Positions 1 to 8,372 of a stretch of DNA of 16,277 nucleotides are shown here, piece by piece. The translations under genes were made by a program, and so were the position numbers. This stretch comes from a bacterium UBP17_UBA6191. GTDB lineage: Bacteria; Muiribacteriota; UBA6191. Within the stretch, counting starts at the first letter, position 1; each line of letters starts with the position of its first letter. The notes under the pieces were generated by a model, which was not told the DNA's origin, did no database searches, and worked only from the letters and a program-made list of their open reading frames with translations. Location of the stretch: positions 1 to 16,277 of the forward strand of contig DITF01000090.1 of NCBI GenBank assembly GCA_002422125.1, given 5' to 3'.

Positions 1-2564
1 ATGGGCAATTTGAAGGCAGTATTGAGTGGATTTTGGAAGATGGCAGCAGTGTAAGTAAAGGTGACCCAATAGCGCGCATTGAAACCTGGCAGGCCAATCA
101 GGATTTGATGAAACAGAAGCTTGAGGAAGAAAGAAAAGCCACAGAATTAGAAAAACAATCGATTCAAGACCAGATTACCACTCTTCAGGAAAACACTGAA
201 AAGGCCAAAGATGTAGCTGAAGTCGAAATTGCTGAACTGGATCTGCAACTAAAATTACATGCTCGGGATGCTGTACAAATGCGTACCAAAGAGCTGGAAA
301 TTCAAAAACTCAAACAAATGATTCAATTTTATGAATCTCATCTGGCTGAGATGACGACCCTGACAGATAAAGGAGCCCTCTCGCAAAATGAGCTAGAAGA
401 TCTGCGCCTCAAGGCTAAAGAAACACAAATCAGCCTGCAAAGGCAGACTCTGGAACTTGAAAAACTGATTGATGGAGACGCTTTAGCCATTGAACGGGCC
501 AGAGTACAGTTAAGAAAAGCTACTCGGAAACAGGCGGCAAATCTTGAAAGAAGTCAGGGAGCGCAGTCTGTACGCAAGCGAAATTTGGAGTTTTTACAGG
601 CTGAACTTGATGATCTGAGACAACAAAGAATGGAGCTGGAATCTGGAATTCGTTCCGCTATTCTGACATCCCCCGTGGACGGAGCCTTGCTTTTGGATTT
701 GCGTTGGACCGGTGATGGCATGGGAGTCTTTGAGGCCGGGGCCAAGGTTAAAAAGCAGGGTCGAATCGGCAGAATTTCTACTACCCGCCGAGTGAAAGCC
801 GTTTACAATGTACATGAAACCGATGCTGGAACTATTCAGGTTGGGCAAAATGTCTTTACCCGGGTAATTCCTTTGGGAGACCAGGTGCTTCGTGGAAAAG
901 TTACTAGTGTCGGGCAAGTACTATCTGAAGTAGCCTCCTGGGCCCGGGATCGTTATCGTCTCCGAACTCTGAAGGTTGAAGTGGAACTTTTAGATACCGT
1001 GGCTGGCTTCAAGCCCAAAATGAGCACTGTGGGCCACATAGAAACCAAGGTCATTCCCAACGCTTTAAGACTGCCCCTCTCCTGTGTTACTCCTAATTTA
1101 CACCTGGAATATCCCAATGGAAGTACAATAGGTATAGTTCCTGAATTGATTGGAAGCTCTTATATGGCTATATCTGAAAAGAGCTTTAAGCCTGGGGATA
1201 AATTTGTTTCTCAAATCAGGATAAGGCCTGATTCTTACCAACCATCCACTGCCATCAAAGTTCAGGAAATGAATATTTTTGAATCCGTCACTGGCAACGG
1301 CGAATTATTTTCGGCCGAGGAAGTACCAATTGCCCCGGCCTTTTCAGCCAAGATCAAAAATCTGGCCGGTTCAGGGGAAGAGGTCAAAGCCGGAGATGTA
1401 TTAGTCGATCTGGAGGTCAATGAACTGGAAACTCAACTTCAGGCTCAGGAAGTGGCCAGAACTGAACGGGAAGTGGAACTGAGATCGGTTTTAGTAGAAA
1501 CCGAGCAAAAGCTTGGTGAAATCAACGAACAATATAATATGGCAAACATGAAGCTGGCCATTGAAGAAAAGCGACTAGCTCTATTAAACAGCATCAGCCC
1601 AGATGATGAGATTAAACAAAAGGAACTGGCGCTAAAATTGGCAGAACTGGACTACAAATATCAGTTGAGTCGTTTTGAAACCCAAACAGATCTTAAAAAA
1701 GAAGGCTTTTTAAAGGCCACTGAGTATCAGCAGTCTTTTGAGCAATTGCAGGTCACAAAAAACAATCTGGAATTAAAAAAGCTGGAGTTACAGCTAGCTA
1801 AGCAACCAGTCAACCGCTTAGAAAGACAAAAACTTTCGGCCACTGTAAGCGCAATTCGTACTGAAGTTATGAATCTGCAATCAAGTATTGAGCTAAGACA
1901 AAGACTGGGCACACTCGAAGGTGATTATGCTCGTTTGGCCTATGATTTGGCCGATGTAGAAGTAAAACGCATATCCTCTTCCATTCAAATGGCCATAACA
2001 ACGGCTTCTCAGGATGGGGTGTTTATTGTTCAGGAAAGATACAAGGGTCGAACCCTGGAACCCTATATTCCAGGAGATCAGGCGGAACCGGGTTATGTTA
2101 TCGGAAAGCTTGTGCAAATGAAGCGGTTTCGCATCAAGGGAAAAGTTCCAGAAAACGCCTTCTCTCGCTTAAAGACAGGACAGGTTGCCACCTTCTCTTT
2201 GGCTGGTAGAGCCGAAGACAAATTTACTGCCAAACTTCTGAGTGTTTCACCAATACCTTTGAAACAAACCATGTTTGGAAATGTAGAACCAGTGGTGGAT
2301 GTGGTTTTGGATATTGAGGAATTTTCGCCTACTTTTCAACCCGGGGCTTCTGTGGTTTATGAAATTCAGGTCAGCCCATCCCAGAAACTACCTGCCCTGC
2401 CAGTAGATGCAGTGTATCAGTTCCAAGACAAATATTATGTCTACAAAAGCCCTGATGCAAAATCGCTTAAAGAAGTCAAACTAGGACCCAAACAAGGTAA
2501 TAACATAGCCATTCTGGAAGGTATAAAAGCTTCAGAAACCATATTTGTCGAGGCACAACCATGA
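1..2564 (+). CDS. Tandem-duplicated periplasmic adaptor (HlyD/MacA-like membrane fusion protein), 5' end cut by window
   Basis: The reading frame is open from base 3 to the TGA at 2562-2564, so the gene enters from the left and the TTG at 33 is internal. Counting residues from base 33, two successive adaptor units are visible. Each has a biotinyl-lipoyl half-motif (VSKGDPIA near 7-14; VKAGDVLVDL near 451-460), a long charged alpha-hairpin (about 18-205 and 462-650) and a second lipoyl/beta-barrel part (SPVDGALL near 213; SQDGVFIV near 659). Hairpin tips read DKGALSQNELEDL (112-124) and KKEGFLKATEY (555-565); the first resembles the tip of TolC-docking adaptors. Adaptors of this family normally hold one such unit in about 350-450 residues, so 843+ residues is twice the usual size. 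The next gene, a FtsX-type permease, overlaps by ATGA, so the protein probably works periplasmically in an ABC-type tripartite pump. Substrate unknown; the signal or anchor segment lies outside the window. Confidence 0.88.
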   Translation, partial: GQFEGSIEWILEDGSSVSKGDPIARIETWQANQDLMKQKLEEERKATELEKQSIQDQITTLQENTEKAKDVAEVEIAELDLQLKLHARDAVQMRTKELEIQKLKQMIQFYESHLAEMTTLTDKGALSQNELEDLRLKAKETQISLQRQTLELEKLIDGDALAIERARVQLRKATRKQAANLERSQGAQSVRKRNLEFLQAELDDLRQQRMELESGIRSAILTSPVDGALLLDLRWTGDGMGVFEAGAKVKKQGRIGRISTTRRVKAVYNVHETDAGTIQVGQNVFTRVIPLGDQVLRGKVTSVGQVLSEVASWARDRYRLRTLKVEVELLDTVAGFKPKMSTVGHIETKVIPNALRLPLSCVTPNLHLEYPNGSTIGIVPELIGSSYMAISEKSFKPGDKFVSQIRIRPDSYQPSTAIKVQEMNIFESVTGNGELFSAEEVPIAPAFSAKIKNLAGSGEEVKAGDVLVDLEVNELETQLQAQEVARTEREVELRSVLVETEQKLGEINEQYNMANMKLAIEEKRLALLNSISPDDEIKQKELALKLAELDYKYQLSRFETQTDLKKEGFLKATEYQQSFEQLQVTKNNLELKKLELQLAKQPVNRLERQKLSATVSAIRTEVMNLQSSIELRQRLGTLEGDYARLAYDLADVEVKRISSSIQMAITTASQDGVFIVQERYKGRTLEPYIPGDQAEPGYVIGKLVQMKRFRIKGKVPENAFSRLKTGQVATFSLAGRAEDKFTAKLLSVSPIPLKQTMFGNVEPVVDVVLDIEEFSPTFQPGASVVYEIQVSPSQKLPALPVDAVYQFQDKYYVYKSPDAKSLKEVKLGPKQGNNIAILEGIKASETIFVEAQP

Positions 2565-3841
2565 ACCGTATGTTTTTGTTTCGAGAGAGTCTGCGCTCGC
2601 TAAGTGGCAACTTGTTTCGCAGTCTCTTAACCATGTTAGGGGTCATCATTGGGGTAGCGGCAGTAATTGCCATGATGAGTATTGGGGGCGGTGCTCGCGA
2701 AGAAGCTGTAAGGCAGATTCGATCCCTTGGTTCCAATAATCTATATGTTAAGGCATCCAGACTAAGTGGAACAGCCTTGGAGGAAGCTCATCAGGCATTA
2801 AGCCAAGTACTCTCCCCTTTTGATTTGCAACAAATTCTTGATGATGTGTCAGGAATTGCCGCCGGAAGTTATGAAGCTCATTGGAGGGCATCCATCCGTC
2901 ATGAAGGCTCACAACCGAAAGCCAACCTGATAGCCGTTGGGCCAAACTACTTTGAGGTAGTGCCTATCCCTTTGAAATTTGGTCGCTATTTTTATGAGTC
3001 TGACTTCACAGATGCCACTAGAGTTGTCATTATCGGAGAAAGTTTGGCCCTTGAACTTTTTGGTCGAATGGATCCCACTGGACAGATGCTAAAACTGGAT
3101 GAATATCGGTTTGAAATCATCGGCGTTTTAGCCAATCAGGAACGCAAGAGCCGCTCTGCCCAAGGAGATTCTGGGATCAAAATTCTTGATCGGGATACGG
3201 ATCGGGATGTAATGCTTCCCTATCCAAGTCTAATAAAACGCCTACAACTTCGTTTTAATAATAGTGGGGACTCTGATCTGGATCCTACCTATCATGAAAT
3301 CAACACCATGATTATCAAAGTAGAGAACTCAGAGGACATGGAACAAGTCCGTAACATGATTCATGCCATCCTGAAATTTCGACACCGGGGTGTTGACGAT
3401 TATCAGATTGTAGCCCCTCTTGATCTCTTGGCCAAAAGTCAGCAAGTTCAGGATATTTTTAATCTGGTCATGATCTTTATTGCCAGCCTGTCCCTAGTAG
3501 TTGGCGGTATCGGAATCATGAATATCATGTTAGCCAATATCCAGCAAAGAATTCGCGAGATTGGAATTCGCCTCGCCATTGGCGCAAGCCAGTCCGATAT
3601 TTTATGGCAATTTCTTCTGGAGGCCGTACTGATTTCTGTCGGCGGTGGCATTGCTGGTATTATTTTAGGGATTGGAATCAGTGAGGCTATTGCTGTTTAT
3701 ACGGGGTGGGCTACAGTTCTATCAGTCGAATCAATATTAGTGTCTTTTGGGGTCTCTGTCAGTGTTGGTCTGATTTTTGGTTTTTTTCCAGCTCGAAATG
3801 CCGCCACGCAAGACCCGATCGAAGCCTTAAGATACGAATAA
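2561..3841 (+). CDS. MacB/FtsX-type ABC transporter permease (no fused ATPase)
   Basis: This inner-membrane permease of the MacB/LolC/FtsX superfamily has 426 residues. TM1 is about 21-43, ending in the typical small-residue run before GGGAREE. A large periplasmic MacB-PCD-like domain spans about 45-295, and three C-terminal helices lie near 300-325, 351-378 and 388-410. The cytoplasmic coupling segment after TM2 (QQRIREIGIRLAIGAS, 328-343) is the family hallmark, and the protein ends in the usual PARNAATQDPIEALRYE pattern. MacB proper carries an N-terminal ATPase, which is absent here, so a separate ATPase is expected, probably upstream or elsewhere. The ATG overlaps the adaptor stop (ATGA), showing translational coupling. 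The family moves lipoproteins, peptides, antibiotics or siderophores or transmits mechanical force, and nothing here identifies the cargo. Confidence 0.93.
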   Translation: MNRMFLFRESLRSLSGNLFRSLLTMLGVIIGVAAVIAMMSIGGGAREEAVRQIRSLGSNNLYVKASRLSGTALEEAHQALSQVLSPFDLQQILDDVSGIAAGSYEAHWRASIRHEGSQPKANLIAVGPNYFEVVPIPLKFGRYFYESDFTDATRVVIIGESLALELFGRMDPTGQMLKLDEYRFEIIGVLANQERKSRSAQGDSGIKILDRDTDRDVMLPYPSLIKRLQLRFNNSGDSDLDPTYHEINTMIIKVENSEDMEQVRNMIHAILKFRHRGVDDYQIVAPLDLLAKSQQVQDIFNLVMIFIASLSLVVGGIGIMNIMLANIQQRIREIGIRLAIGASQSDILWQFLLEAVLISVGGGIAGIILGIGISEAIAVYTGWATVLSVESILVSFGVSVSVGLIFGFFPARNAATQDPIEALRYE

Positions 3842-3844
3842 TGC

Positions 3845-5140
3845 TCAGGCAGCTTTTAGAAGCTGGGCTTGTTTTAGACTAGACTTTAGATCGTTTAACA
3901 ATAGTTCAAATAGAGCTTCGTCCTTTTGTAGGACCGTCATACGAAACCCCTGTAATCGTCCTCCGAAAGAACTAAGAGGCACCAGACAAATTCCTGTCTG
4001 AATCAGAAGCCACAGGCAAAAGCGAGTGTCGGAAGAAGCTGTTTTCCAGGTATTGGCTAGTACAAGATTCAGTTCAGGAGTGAATGGCGGATGGATTAGG
4101 TCACACAAGGGTATGGAAGGAATCAACACGCTAGTGTAAAAGGCTGCCTGAGCCTGAATCACCTGAACCCCAGGTACGGACAAAAATACATCTTGTACCA
4201 ATTTTTGCCTCCTGGCGTAAAAGCGGTTTGATTCTTCATACCAAGGCAATAATCGCGGATCAGAAAACAACTTGGGAATCACCAATTGAGGCAATGTTGT
4301 GGCACAAACTTCCAGCATCTTCTTTTTCTCAAGCACTTTCTGAAGCTCCGTGAGCTCCTCGCTATGCTGGCAATTTATAAACTCCATCCAGCCGCATCTA
4401 GCCCCTGGCCAGGGTAAATCCTTAGAAATTCCCTTTAAAAGTATAGAGGGCAAATCCTCAGAAACTGCCTGCCAGGAAACAAATTCCTCAGGCTCAAACA
4501 CATGCTCACGATATATCTCATCACTGATTACAATTAAAGAGTACTTCCGAGCCAGTTCTGCCAAGCCCTGCATAGTTTTTAAACTCATGAGGGTACCTAA
4601 AGGGTTGGATGGCTGTAACAACAAAAGCAAGCGTATTTCTGGATGATTTTTAAGCTTGTTCTCCAGGTCGTCCAGATCCACCTGCCAGTCATTAGAAGCT
4701 AGCAACTCATAATGGATACTGCGATGCTCACAGCGCAATGCCTCAAGTGTCGAGTAACTGGGGTATCCTGGCTCTGGTAGAATCATGCGTACATTAGGCG
4801 ACAAAACAGTCATCAAGGATGCAATGGCATCCCCAAGTCCATTAAAAAACAAAATGTCTTTAGCCTGAATAGTCGGACCAGGCTCGCGATTATGCTGATT
4901 GGCCAAAAACTCTCTGGTCTTCTCCACCCCTCTTGTTGGGCAATATCCCGTAGCTTCCGGCAGGGTTTTACAAATCAGATCAAGCATCCATTCTGGCATT
5001 TTATGACCCCGGGAAACTGGATCACCAATGTTTTCCCAGCGGATTGGCAGGGAAATATGCGGACTGACTAAATTGGCAATATCAACAATCTCACGAATGG
5101 GGTAAGAATAATCACTGGCTCTATGATGCGTTAGGGGCAT
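3845..5140 (-). CDS. PLP-dependent class I/II aminotransferase, AlaA-like
   Basis: A fold-type I, PLP-dependent aminotransferase of 431 residues, the usual length. Visible signatures in order: YPIREIV and NIGDP near 13-41, typical of the alanine-aminotransferase-like AlaA group; EPGYPSYS (123-130); QPSNPLGT with cofactor-contacting N179; SDEIY with D207 and Y210; the Schiff-base lysine K240 in GISK; R248 in PGARCGW; and a substrate-carboxylate arginine R400 in GFRMTV. All key residues are present, so it should be active in the cytosol. Transfer between alanine/pyruvate and glutamate/2-oxoglutarate is the best guess from the family, but substrate range is not readable. It begins 6 nt after the chemoreceptor stop on the same strand and is probably cotranscribed with it. 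It ends 3 nt from the convergent permease. SD-like GGAG lies somewhat far upstream, inside the receptor gene. Confidence 0.9.
   Translation of the reverse strand: MPLTHHRASDYSYPIREIVDIANLVSPHISLPIRWENIGDPVSRGHKMPEWMLDLICKTLPEATGYCPTRGVEKTREFLANQHNREPGPTIQAKDILFFNGLGDAIASLMTVLSPNVRMILPEPGYPSYSTLEALRCEHRSIHYELLASNDWQVDLDDLENKLKNHPEIRLLLLLQPSNPLGTLMSLKTMQGLAELARKYSLIVISDEIYREHVFEPEEFVSWQAVSEDLPSILLKGISKDLPWPGARCGWMEFINCQHSEELTELQKVLEKKKMLEVCATTLPQLVIPKLFSDPRLLPWYEESNRFYARRQKLVQDVFLSVPGVQVIQAQAAFYTSVLIPSIPLCDLIHPPFTPELNLVLANTWKTASSDTRFCLWLLIQTGICLVPLSSFGGRLQGFRMTVLQKDEALFELLLNDLKSSLKQAQLLKAA
3850..3875 (+). terminator. Possible terminator of the adaptor-permease operon
   Basis: A perfect 6-bp stem CAGCTT/AAGCTG (3850-3855 and 3860-3865) with a TTAG loop is followed by GGCTTGTTTT. 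It starts 8 nt after the permease stop and lies inside the 3' end of the convergent aminotransferase gene. The stem is short and the T-run is interrupted, so this is only a moderate candidate. Confidence 0.4.
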
Positions 5141-5146
5141 ACATAT

Positions 5147-6961
5147 CTATCGGTCTCCATATACAAGTTGGGTTAGCTCCTTTACCTGTTCCCCAATTTT
5201 TTCTCCTGTATCCTGAGTTTCTTGAGCGGCACTAGCGGTCTCTTCTGAACTGGCGGAGTTCTCTTGAATTGTTAGTGACAATTCCGCAATGGCTGAATTC
5301 ACCTGCTCTACTCCTTGGGCCTGTTCTCCTGAGGACTGGGCAATCTGATCGATCAATCGTGCCATATTCTGGCTTTGGGTGCGGGTTTTATCAAAGCGAC
5401 CACGAGTACCCTGTACCAAATCAACTCCGAGTTGAACCTCTTTGGCCAAAGCACTCAATTGCTCCTGAGAATCTTTAGCCGATTGAGAAGCCTTCTGAGC
5501 CAAATTTCGTACTTCATCAGCAACCACCGCAAAGCCAGCCCCGACTTCTCCGGCCCTAGCCGCCTCCACTGCCGCATTTAATGCCAAAAGGTTGGTTTGA
5601 AAGGCGATCTCTTCAATGGAATGAATGATGTGACCAGCCTGTTTGGCCCCATTTCTTATGGCATCCATGGCCTTAATGGTTTCCTGCATACTTAAATATG
5701 ACTGTTCAATACTGATTAAAGAATCTTCCGTTTCCAGCTTTAGCTCCTGGGCGGCCTCACTATTTCGCTTAATAGTACTAGCCAGTTCATTCATGGTGGC
5801 TGATGTCTGTTCTACCGCAGCAGCTTGCTCACTATTTCTTTGGGCCAGCTCCTGACTGGTGGAACTCACCTGGGATGAGGCGTGAGCCAATAGATCCACC
5901 CCGATTTTTAACTCCGAAGTCGCGGACTGGATTCGTGTCGTCAGATAAGAGGAAACATAAATACCTAGAATCAGGGCCACCAAAAAACAAAAAATCGCAC
6001 CAAACAGTACCTGATTGACAAGCTTCTGGCTCGAAGACTCAACATGCATAAGATCAAAGTGAGCCAACTCATCATTAAGATTGAGCAAGGCCAAAAATGC
6101 CTTGGTTGTTTGTTCTTCCAAGGGAGACAATACTTCCCGCTGGTATTTTGCTAATCCATCAAACAATACTTCAGCTTTAATAATCTCGGCTCGCAATCCC
6201 TCAAATCCTGTAAACACGCCTTCAGCGGCCTGAGAAACTTCTGCCATCTGATCCATTGCTTCCTGAGTCCTACCCATGATTCTTAAAGCCTTTACTTTTC
6301 CAATCGCAGAATGGAATAAATTATGATGCTCGCGCATCTCATGCAAAAGCTGCACTAATCGGGGATTTTGCGGTTTAAAGCTGATCAGATATCTTCCAAA
6401 ATTGCAGGCAGTAGGATCATCACCCCCTGAATAATCGCTCCCATTCTGCAACATAAAGAACAAACGATTCATACCCTGATGATGATCGCCAATGAACTGC
6501 TCAATATCTCTTCTTAATGCCGTAGGATTAGGAATCTCCATATTATCAAGGCTACGGGACTGACTCAAAAATTCTTTCTCACTTTCTTCCCATAGCCTAA
6601 GTGCCTTTAACCCCTCCTGCCACAATACAGTCTCATTCTGGGAAAAATTAAGCTTTTGCATAGCCGAAATTTTTGGAACCGTGGCAGCCTTTAAATCTGC
6701 TAGCAGTGTGTAAAGCCCCTGTTTATCCTGATTGCTTTGGCCTGGCTGAATCAATAAAGATTGAGCCTCGCGAACCTGTAGCAAAATCTGATTCATGCTG
6801 TGAAGAATCCCTGACTTGGCCATGCGATTATCTACCAGATCCTGAATGATGTGTCGTTGGGACAATTGACTGTACACAGCCACAGCCCCAATCAGCAGGG
6901 TAAAAATGGCTACAAACAGAAATCCTAGCACCAGTCGTAGTTTTAATGAAAGTTTATTCAT
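5147..6961 (-). CDS. Methyl-accepting chemotaxis protein with periplasmic CZB-like zinc site
   Basis: A 604-residue transmembrane chemoreceptor. TM1 is about 10-31 and TM2 about 317-337, enclosing a roughly 285-residue helical periplasmic region. The cytoplasmic signalling hairpin tip is unmistakable (EIAFQTNLLALNAAVEAARAG, about 451-471, then GFAVVADEVRNLAQ), so it should drive a CheA/CheW kinase. No clear HAMP domain separates TM2 from the hairpin. The periplasmic part contains H160/H161, the CNFGRY motif (C186), H207, H213 and H217. From memory, the CZB zinc ligands of E. coli DgcZ are His-Cys-His-His with 27 residues from Cys to the third ligand and 4 to the fourth; C186, H213 and H217 repeat that spacing exactly. 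CZB domains are mostly cytoplasmic, so this placement is unusual. The start ATG has only a weak SD. The aminotransferase follows 6 nt downstream. Confidence 0.93.
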   Translation of the reverse strand: MNKLSLKLRLVLGFLFVAIFTLLIGAVAVYSQLSQRHIIQDLVDNRMAKSGILHSMNQILLQVREAQSLLIQPGQSNQDKQGLYTLLADLKAATVPKISAMQKLNFSQNETVLWQEGLKALRLWEESEKEFLSQSRSLDNMEIPNPTALRRDIEQFIGDHHQGMNRLFFMLQNGSDYSGGDDPTACNFGRYLISFKPQNPRLVQLLHEMREHHNLFHSAIGKVKALRIMGRTQEAMDQMAEVSQAAEGVFTGFEGLRAEIIKAEVLFDGLAKYQREVLSPLEEQTTKAFLALLNLNDELAHFDLMHVESSSQKLVNQVLFGAIFCFLVALILGIYVSSYLTTRIQSATSELKIGVDLLAHASSQVSSTSQELAQRNSEQAAAVEQTSATMNELASTIKRNSEAAQELKLETEDSLISIEQSYLSMQETIKAMDAIRNGAKQAGHIIHSIEEIAFQTNLLALNAAVEAARAGEVGAGFAVVADEVRNLAQKASQSAKDSQEQLSALAKEVQLGVDLVQGTRGRFDKTRTQSQNMARLIDQIAQSSGEQAQGVEQVNSAIAELSLTIQENSASSEETASAAQETQDTGEKIGEQVKELTQLVYGDR

Positions 6962-6980
6962 AGCAATCTATTTACCATAT

Positions 6981-7008
6981 TTTTTGAATCCTCACAATCT
7001 GTTATGCT
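6981..7008 (+). promoter_or_regulatory. Extended -10 promoter for the scoA operon
   Basis: TG-T-TATGCT (7000-7008) is a good extended -10 element. The best -35-like hexamer, TTTTTG (6981-6986), is weak but sits 16 nt upstream, as is common with extended -10 promoters. It lies in the 85-nt divergent gap between the chemoreceptor and scoA and would start transcription about 30 nt before scoA. Confidence 0.5.
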
Positions 7009-7046
7009 AGCCTCACCAAAAAAATACATTTGGGAAGGAGAAAGGG

Positions 7047-7748
7047 ATGGCAAAAATCTTAAGTTCCAGCAAAGAAGCAGTCCGGCTGATTCAGGATGGA
7101 ATGACCATTATGGTAGGTGGATTTGGGGTCTGCGGATTCCCTGAAAATCTTGTACATGCGCTGGCAGAACAAGGCAGTAAGGATCTTACCCTGATTTCAA
7201 ATAATGGCACTGTAGACGGTTTTGGCAACGGTCGTTTGATTGCTAACCGCCAGATCAAAAAGCTCTATGCGTCTTATATTGGTGAAAATAAGGCTCTGGA
7301 AGAACAATTTATCAAAAATGAACTGGCCGTCGAGCTTGTTCCTCAGGGAACTTTGGCCGAAAGAATTCGAGCTGGAGGCGCGGGAATCCCGGCCTTTTTT
7401 ACTCCCACCGGATATGGAACACTGGTTGCTGAGGGCAAAGAAACCCGCATCTATGATGGCAAAGGTTATGTACTTGAAACGGCATTTAAGGCAGATGTCA
7501 GTATCATTAAGGCCTACAAAGCTGACACTATGGGAAATCTGGTCTATAGAAGCACAGCCAGAAACTTTAACCCTATGATGGCCACTGCTGGTAAAATCAC
7601 CATCGTGGAAGTGGAAGAAATTGTAGAGCCCGGCCAGCTAAATCCTGAAGAAGTTGTCACACCCTGTATCTATGTCAATTACATTGTCAAAGGAGAGCAC
7701 TATGAGCGACGCATTGAAAAAAGAACGAATCGCCCGACGAATCGCTAA
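7047..7748 (+). CDS. scoA: Succinyl-CoA:3-oxoacid CoA-transferase, subunit A
   Basis: Subunit A of a class I (family I) CoA-transferase that moves CoA between succinyl-CoA and acetoacetate or related 3-oxoacids. Its 233 residues match the usual length. The glycine-rich GGFGVCGFPE motif (about 24-33), LVPQGTLAERIRAGGAGIP, YVLE, KADTMGNLVYRSTARNFNP and the GKITIVEVEEIVEPG stretch follow Bacillus-type ScoA closely, more than E. coli AtoD as I recall them. The C-terminal RIEKRT is also typical. A strong SD, GGAAGGAG (7033-7040), lies before the ATG. The 3' end overlaps scoB by 47 nt in another frame. The active cytosolic enzyme needs both subunits. It is the first gene of a four-gene run. Confidence 0.95.
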   Translation: MAKILSSSKEAVRLIQDGMTIMVGGFGVCGFPENLVHALAEQGSKDLTLISNNGTVDGFGNGRLIANRQIKKLYASYIGENKALEEQFIKNELAVELVPQGTLAERIRAGGAGIPAFFTPTGYGTLVAEGKETRIYDGKGYVLETAFKADVSIIKAYKADTMGNLVYRSTARNFNPMMATAGKITIVEVEEIVEPGQLNPEEVVTPCIYVNYIVKGEHYERRIEKRTNRPTNR

Positions 7749-8364
7749 GGAGCTCAAAGATGGCTACTTTGTAAATTTAGGCATTGGCATTCCTACCATG
7801 GTCGCCAACTATCTGCCCGAAGGAATTTCCGTGATTTTACAATCCGAAAACGGTCTTTTAGGTATTGGCCCCTATCCATTGCCCGGCGAAGAACATTGTG
7901 ATTTGATCAATGCTGGCAAAGAAACAGTCACTGCCATTGCCGGGGCCTCGTTTTTTTCCTCAGCCGATTCATTTGCCATGATTCGCGGAGGCCATATTGA
8001 TGCCACAATCCTCGGAGCCATGGAAGTTTCTGAAACCGGAGATATTGCCAACTATCTGATTCCCGGAAAGTTAGTAAAAGGCATGGGGGGGGCCATGGAT
8101 CTTGTGGCTGCCTCAAGAAATGTGATTGTGGCCATGATGCATACAGATAAACACGGAAGTTCCAAAGTCTTGCCTGCATGTACCCTACCGTTGACTGGTA
8201 CTGCCTGTGTTAAAAAAATTGTTAGTGACATCGCTGTTATGGATGTGACAAGTGAGGGCTTACTACTTTTAGAAACAGCCGAAGGCGTGAGCATTGATGA
8301 TGTTATGAAGGCTACGGCTGCCAAATTAAGAGTCGCAGATAACTGTCGGGAATTTGCTTTCTAA
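7702..8364 (+). CDS. scoB: Succinyl-CoA:3-oxoacid CoA-transferase, subunit B
   Basis: The catalytic subunit partnered with ScoA, 220 residues from the chosen ATG. That ATG gives MSDALKKERIA, matching the family N-terminus, and has AGGAG at 7691-7695; the in-frame ATG at 7654 would add 16 unrelated residues. The glutamate that forms the covalent acyl-CoA intermediate is E49 in the SENGLLGIGP motif. LGIGIPT, NAGKETVT, SFAMIRGGHID, MEVSETGDIANY, IPGKLVKGMGGAMDLV and LPLTG all follow the ScoB pattern. An 8-G run at 8085-8092 encodes part of the conserved GMGGAM segment and is in frame. The next gene starts 8 nt after the stop, so both are read as one transcript. Confidence 0.95.
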   Translation: MSDALKKERIARRIAKELKDGYFVNLGIGIPTMVANYLPEGISVILQSENGLLGIGPYPLPGEEHCDLINAGKETVTAIAGASFFSSADSFAMIRGGHIDATILGAMEVSETGDIANYLIPGKLVKGMGGAMDLVAASRNVIVAMMHTDKHGSSKVLPACTLPLTGTACVKKIVSDIAVMDVTSEGLLLLETAEGVSIDDVMKATAAKLRVADNCREFAF

Positions 8365-8372
8365 GTATCCCT

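Noticed and set aside
33..2564. TTG at 33 as the true start of the adaptor gene
   Set aside because: The frame is open back to base 3 and encodes lipoyl-domain-like residues before it, so the gene continues left of the window.
2545..2739. Small plus-strand frame across the adaptor-permease joint
   Set aside because: It is out of frame with both real genes and matches no family; the ATGA-coupled permease explains the DNA.
8085..8092. Run of eight G in scoB as a phase-variation or frameshift tract
   Set aside because: It encodes the conserved GMGGAM segment in the correct frame and the gene is intact on both sides.
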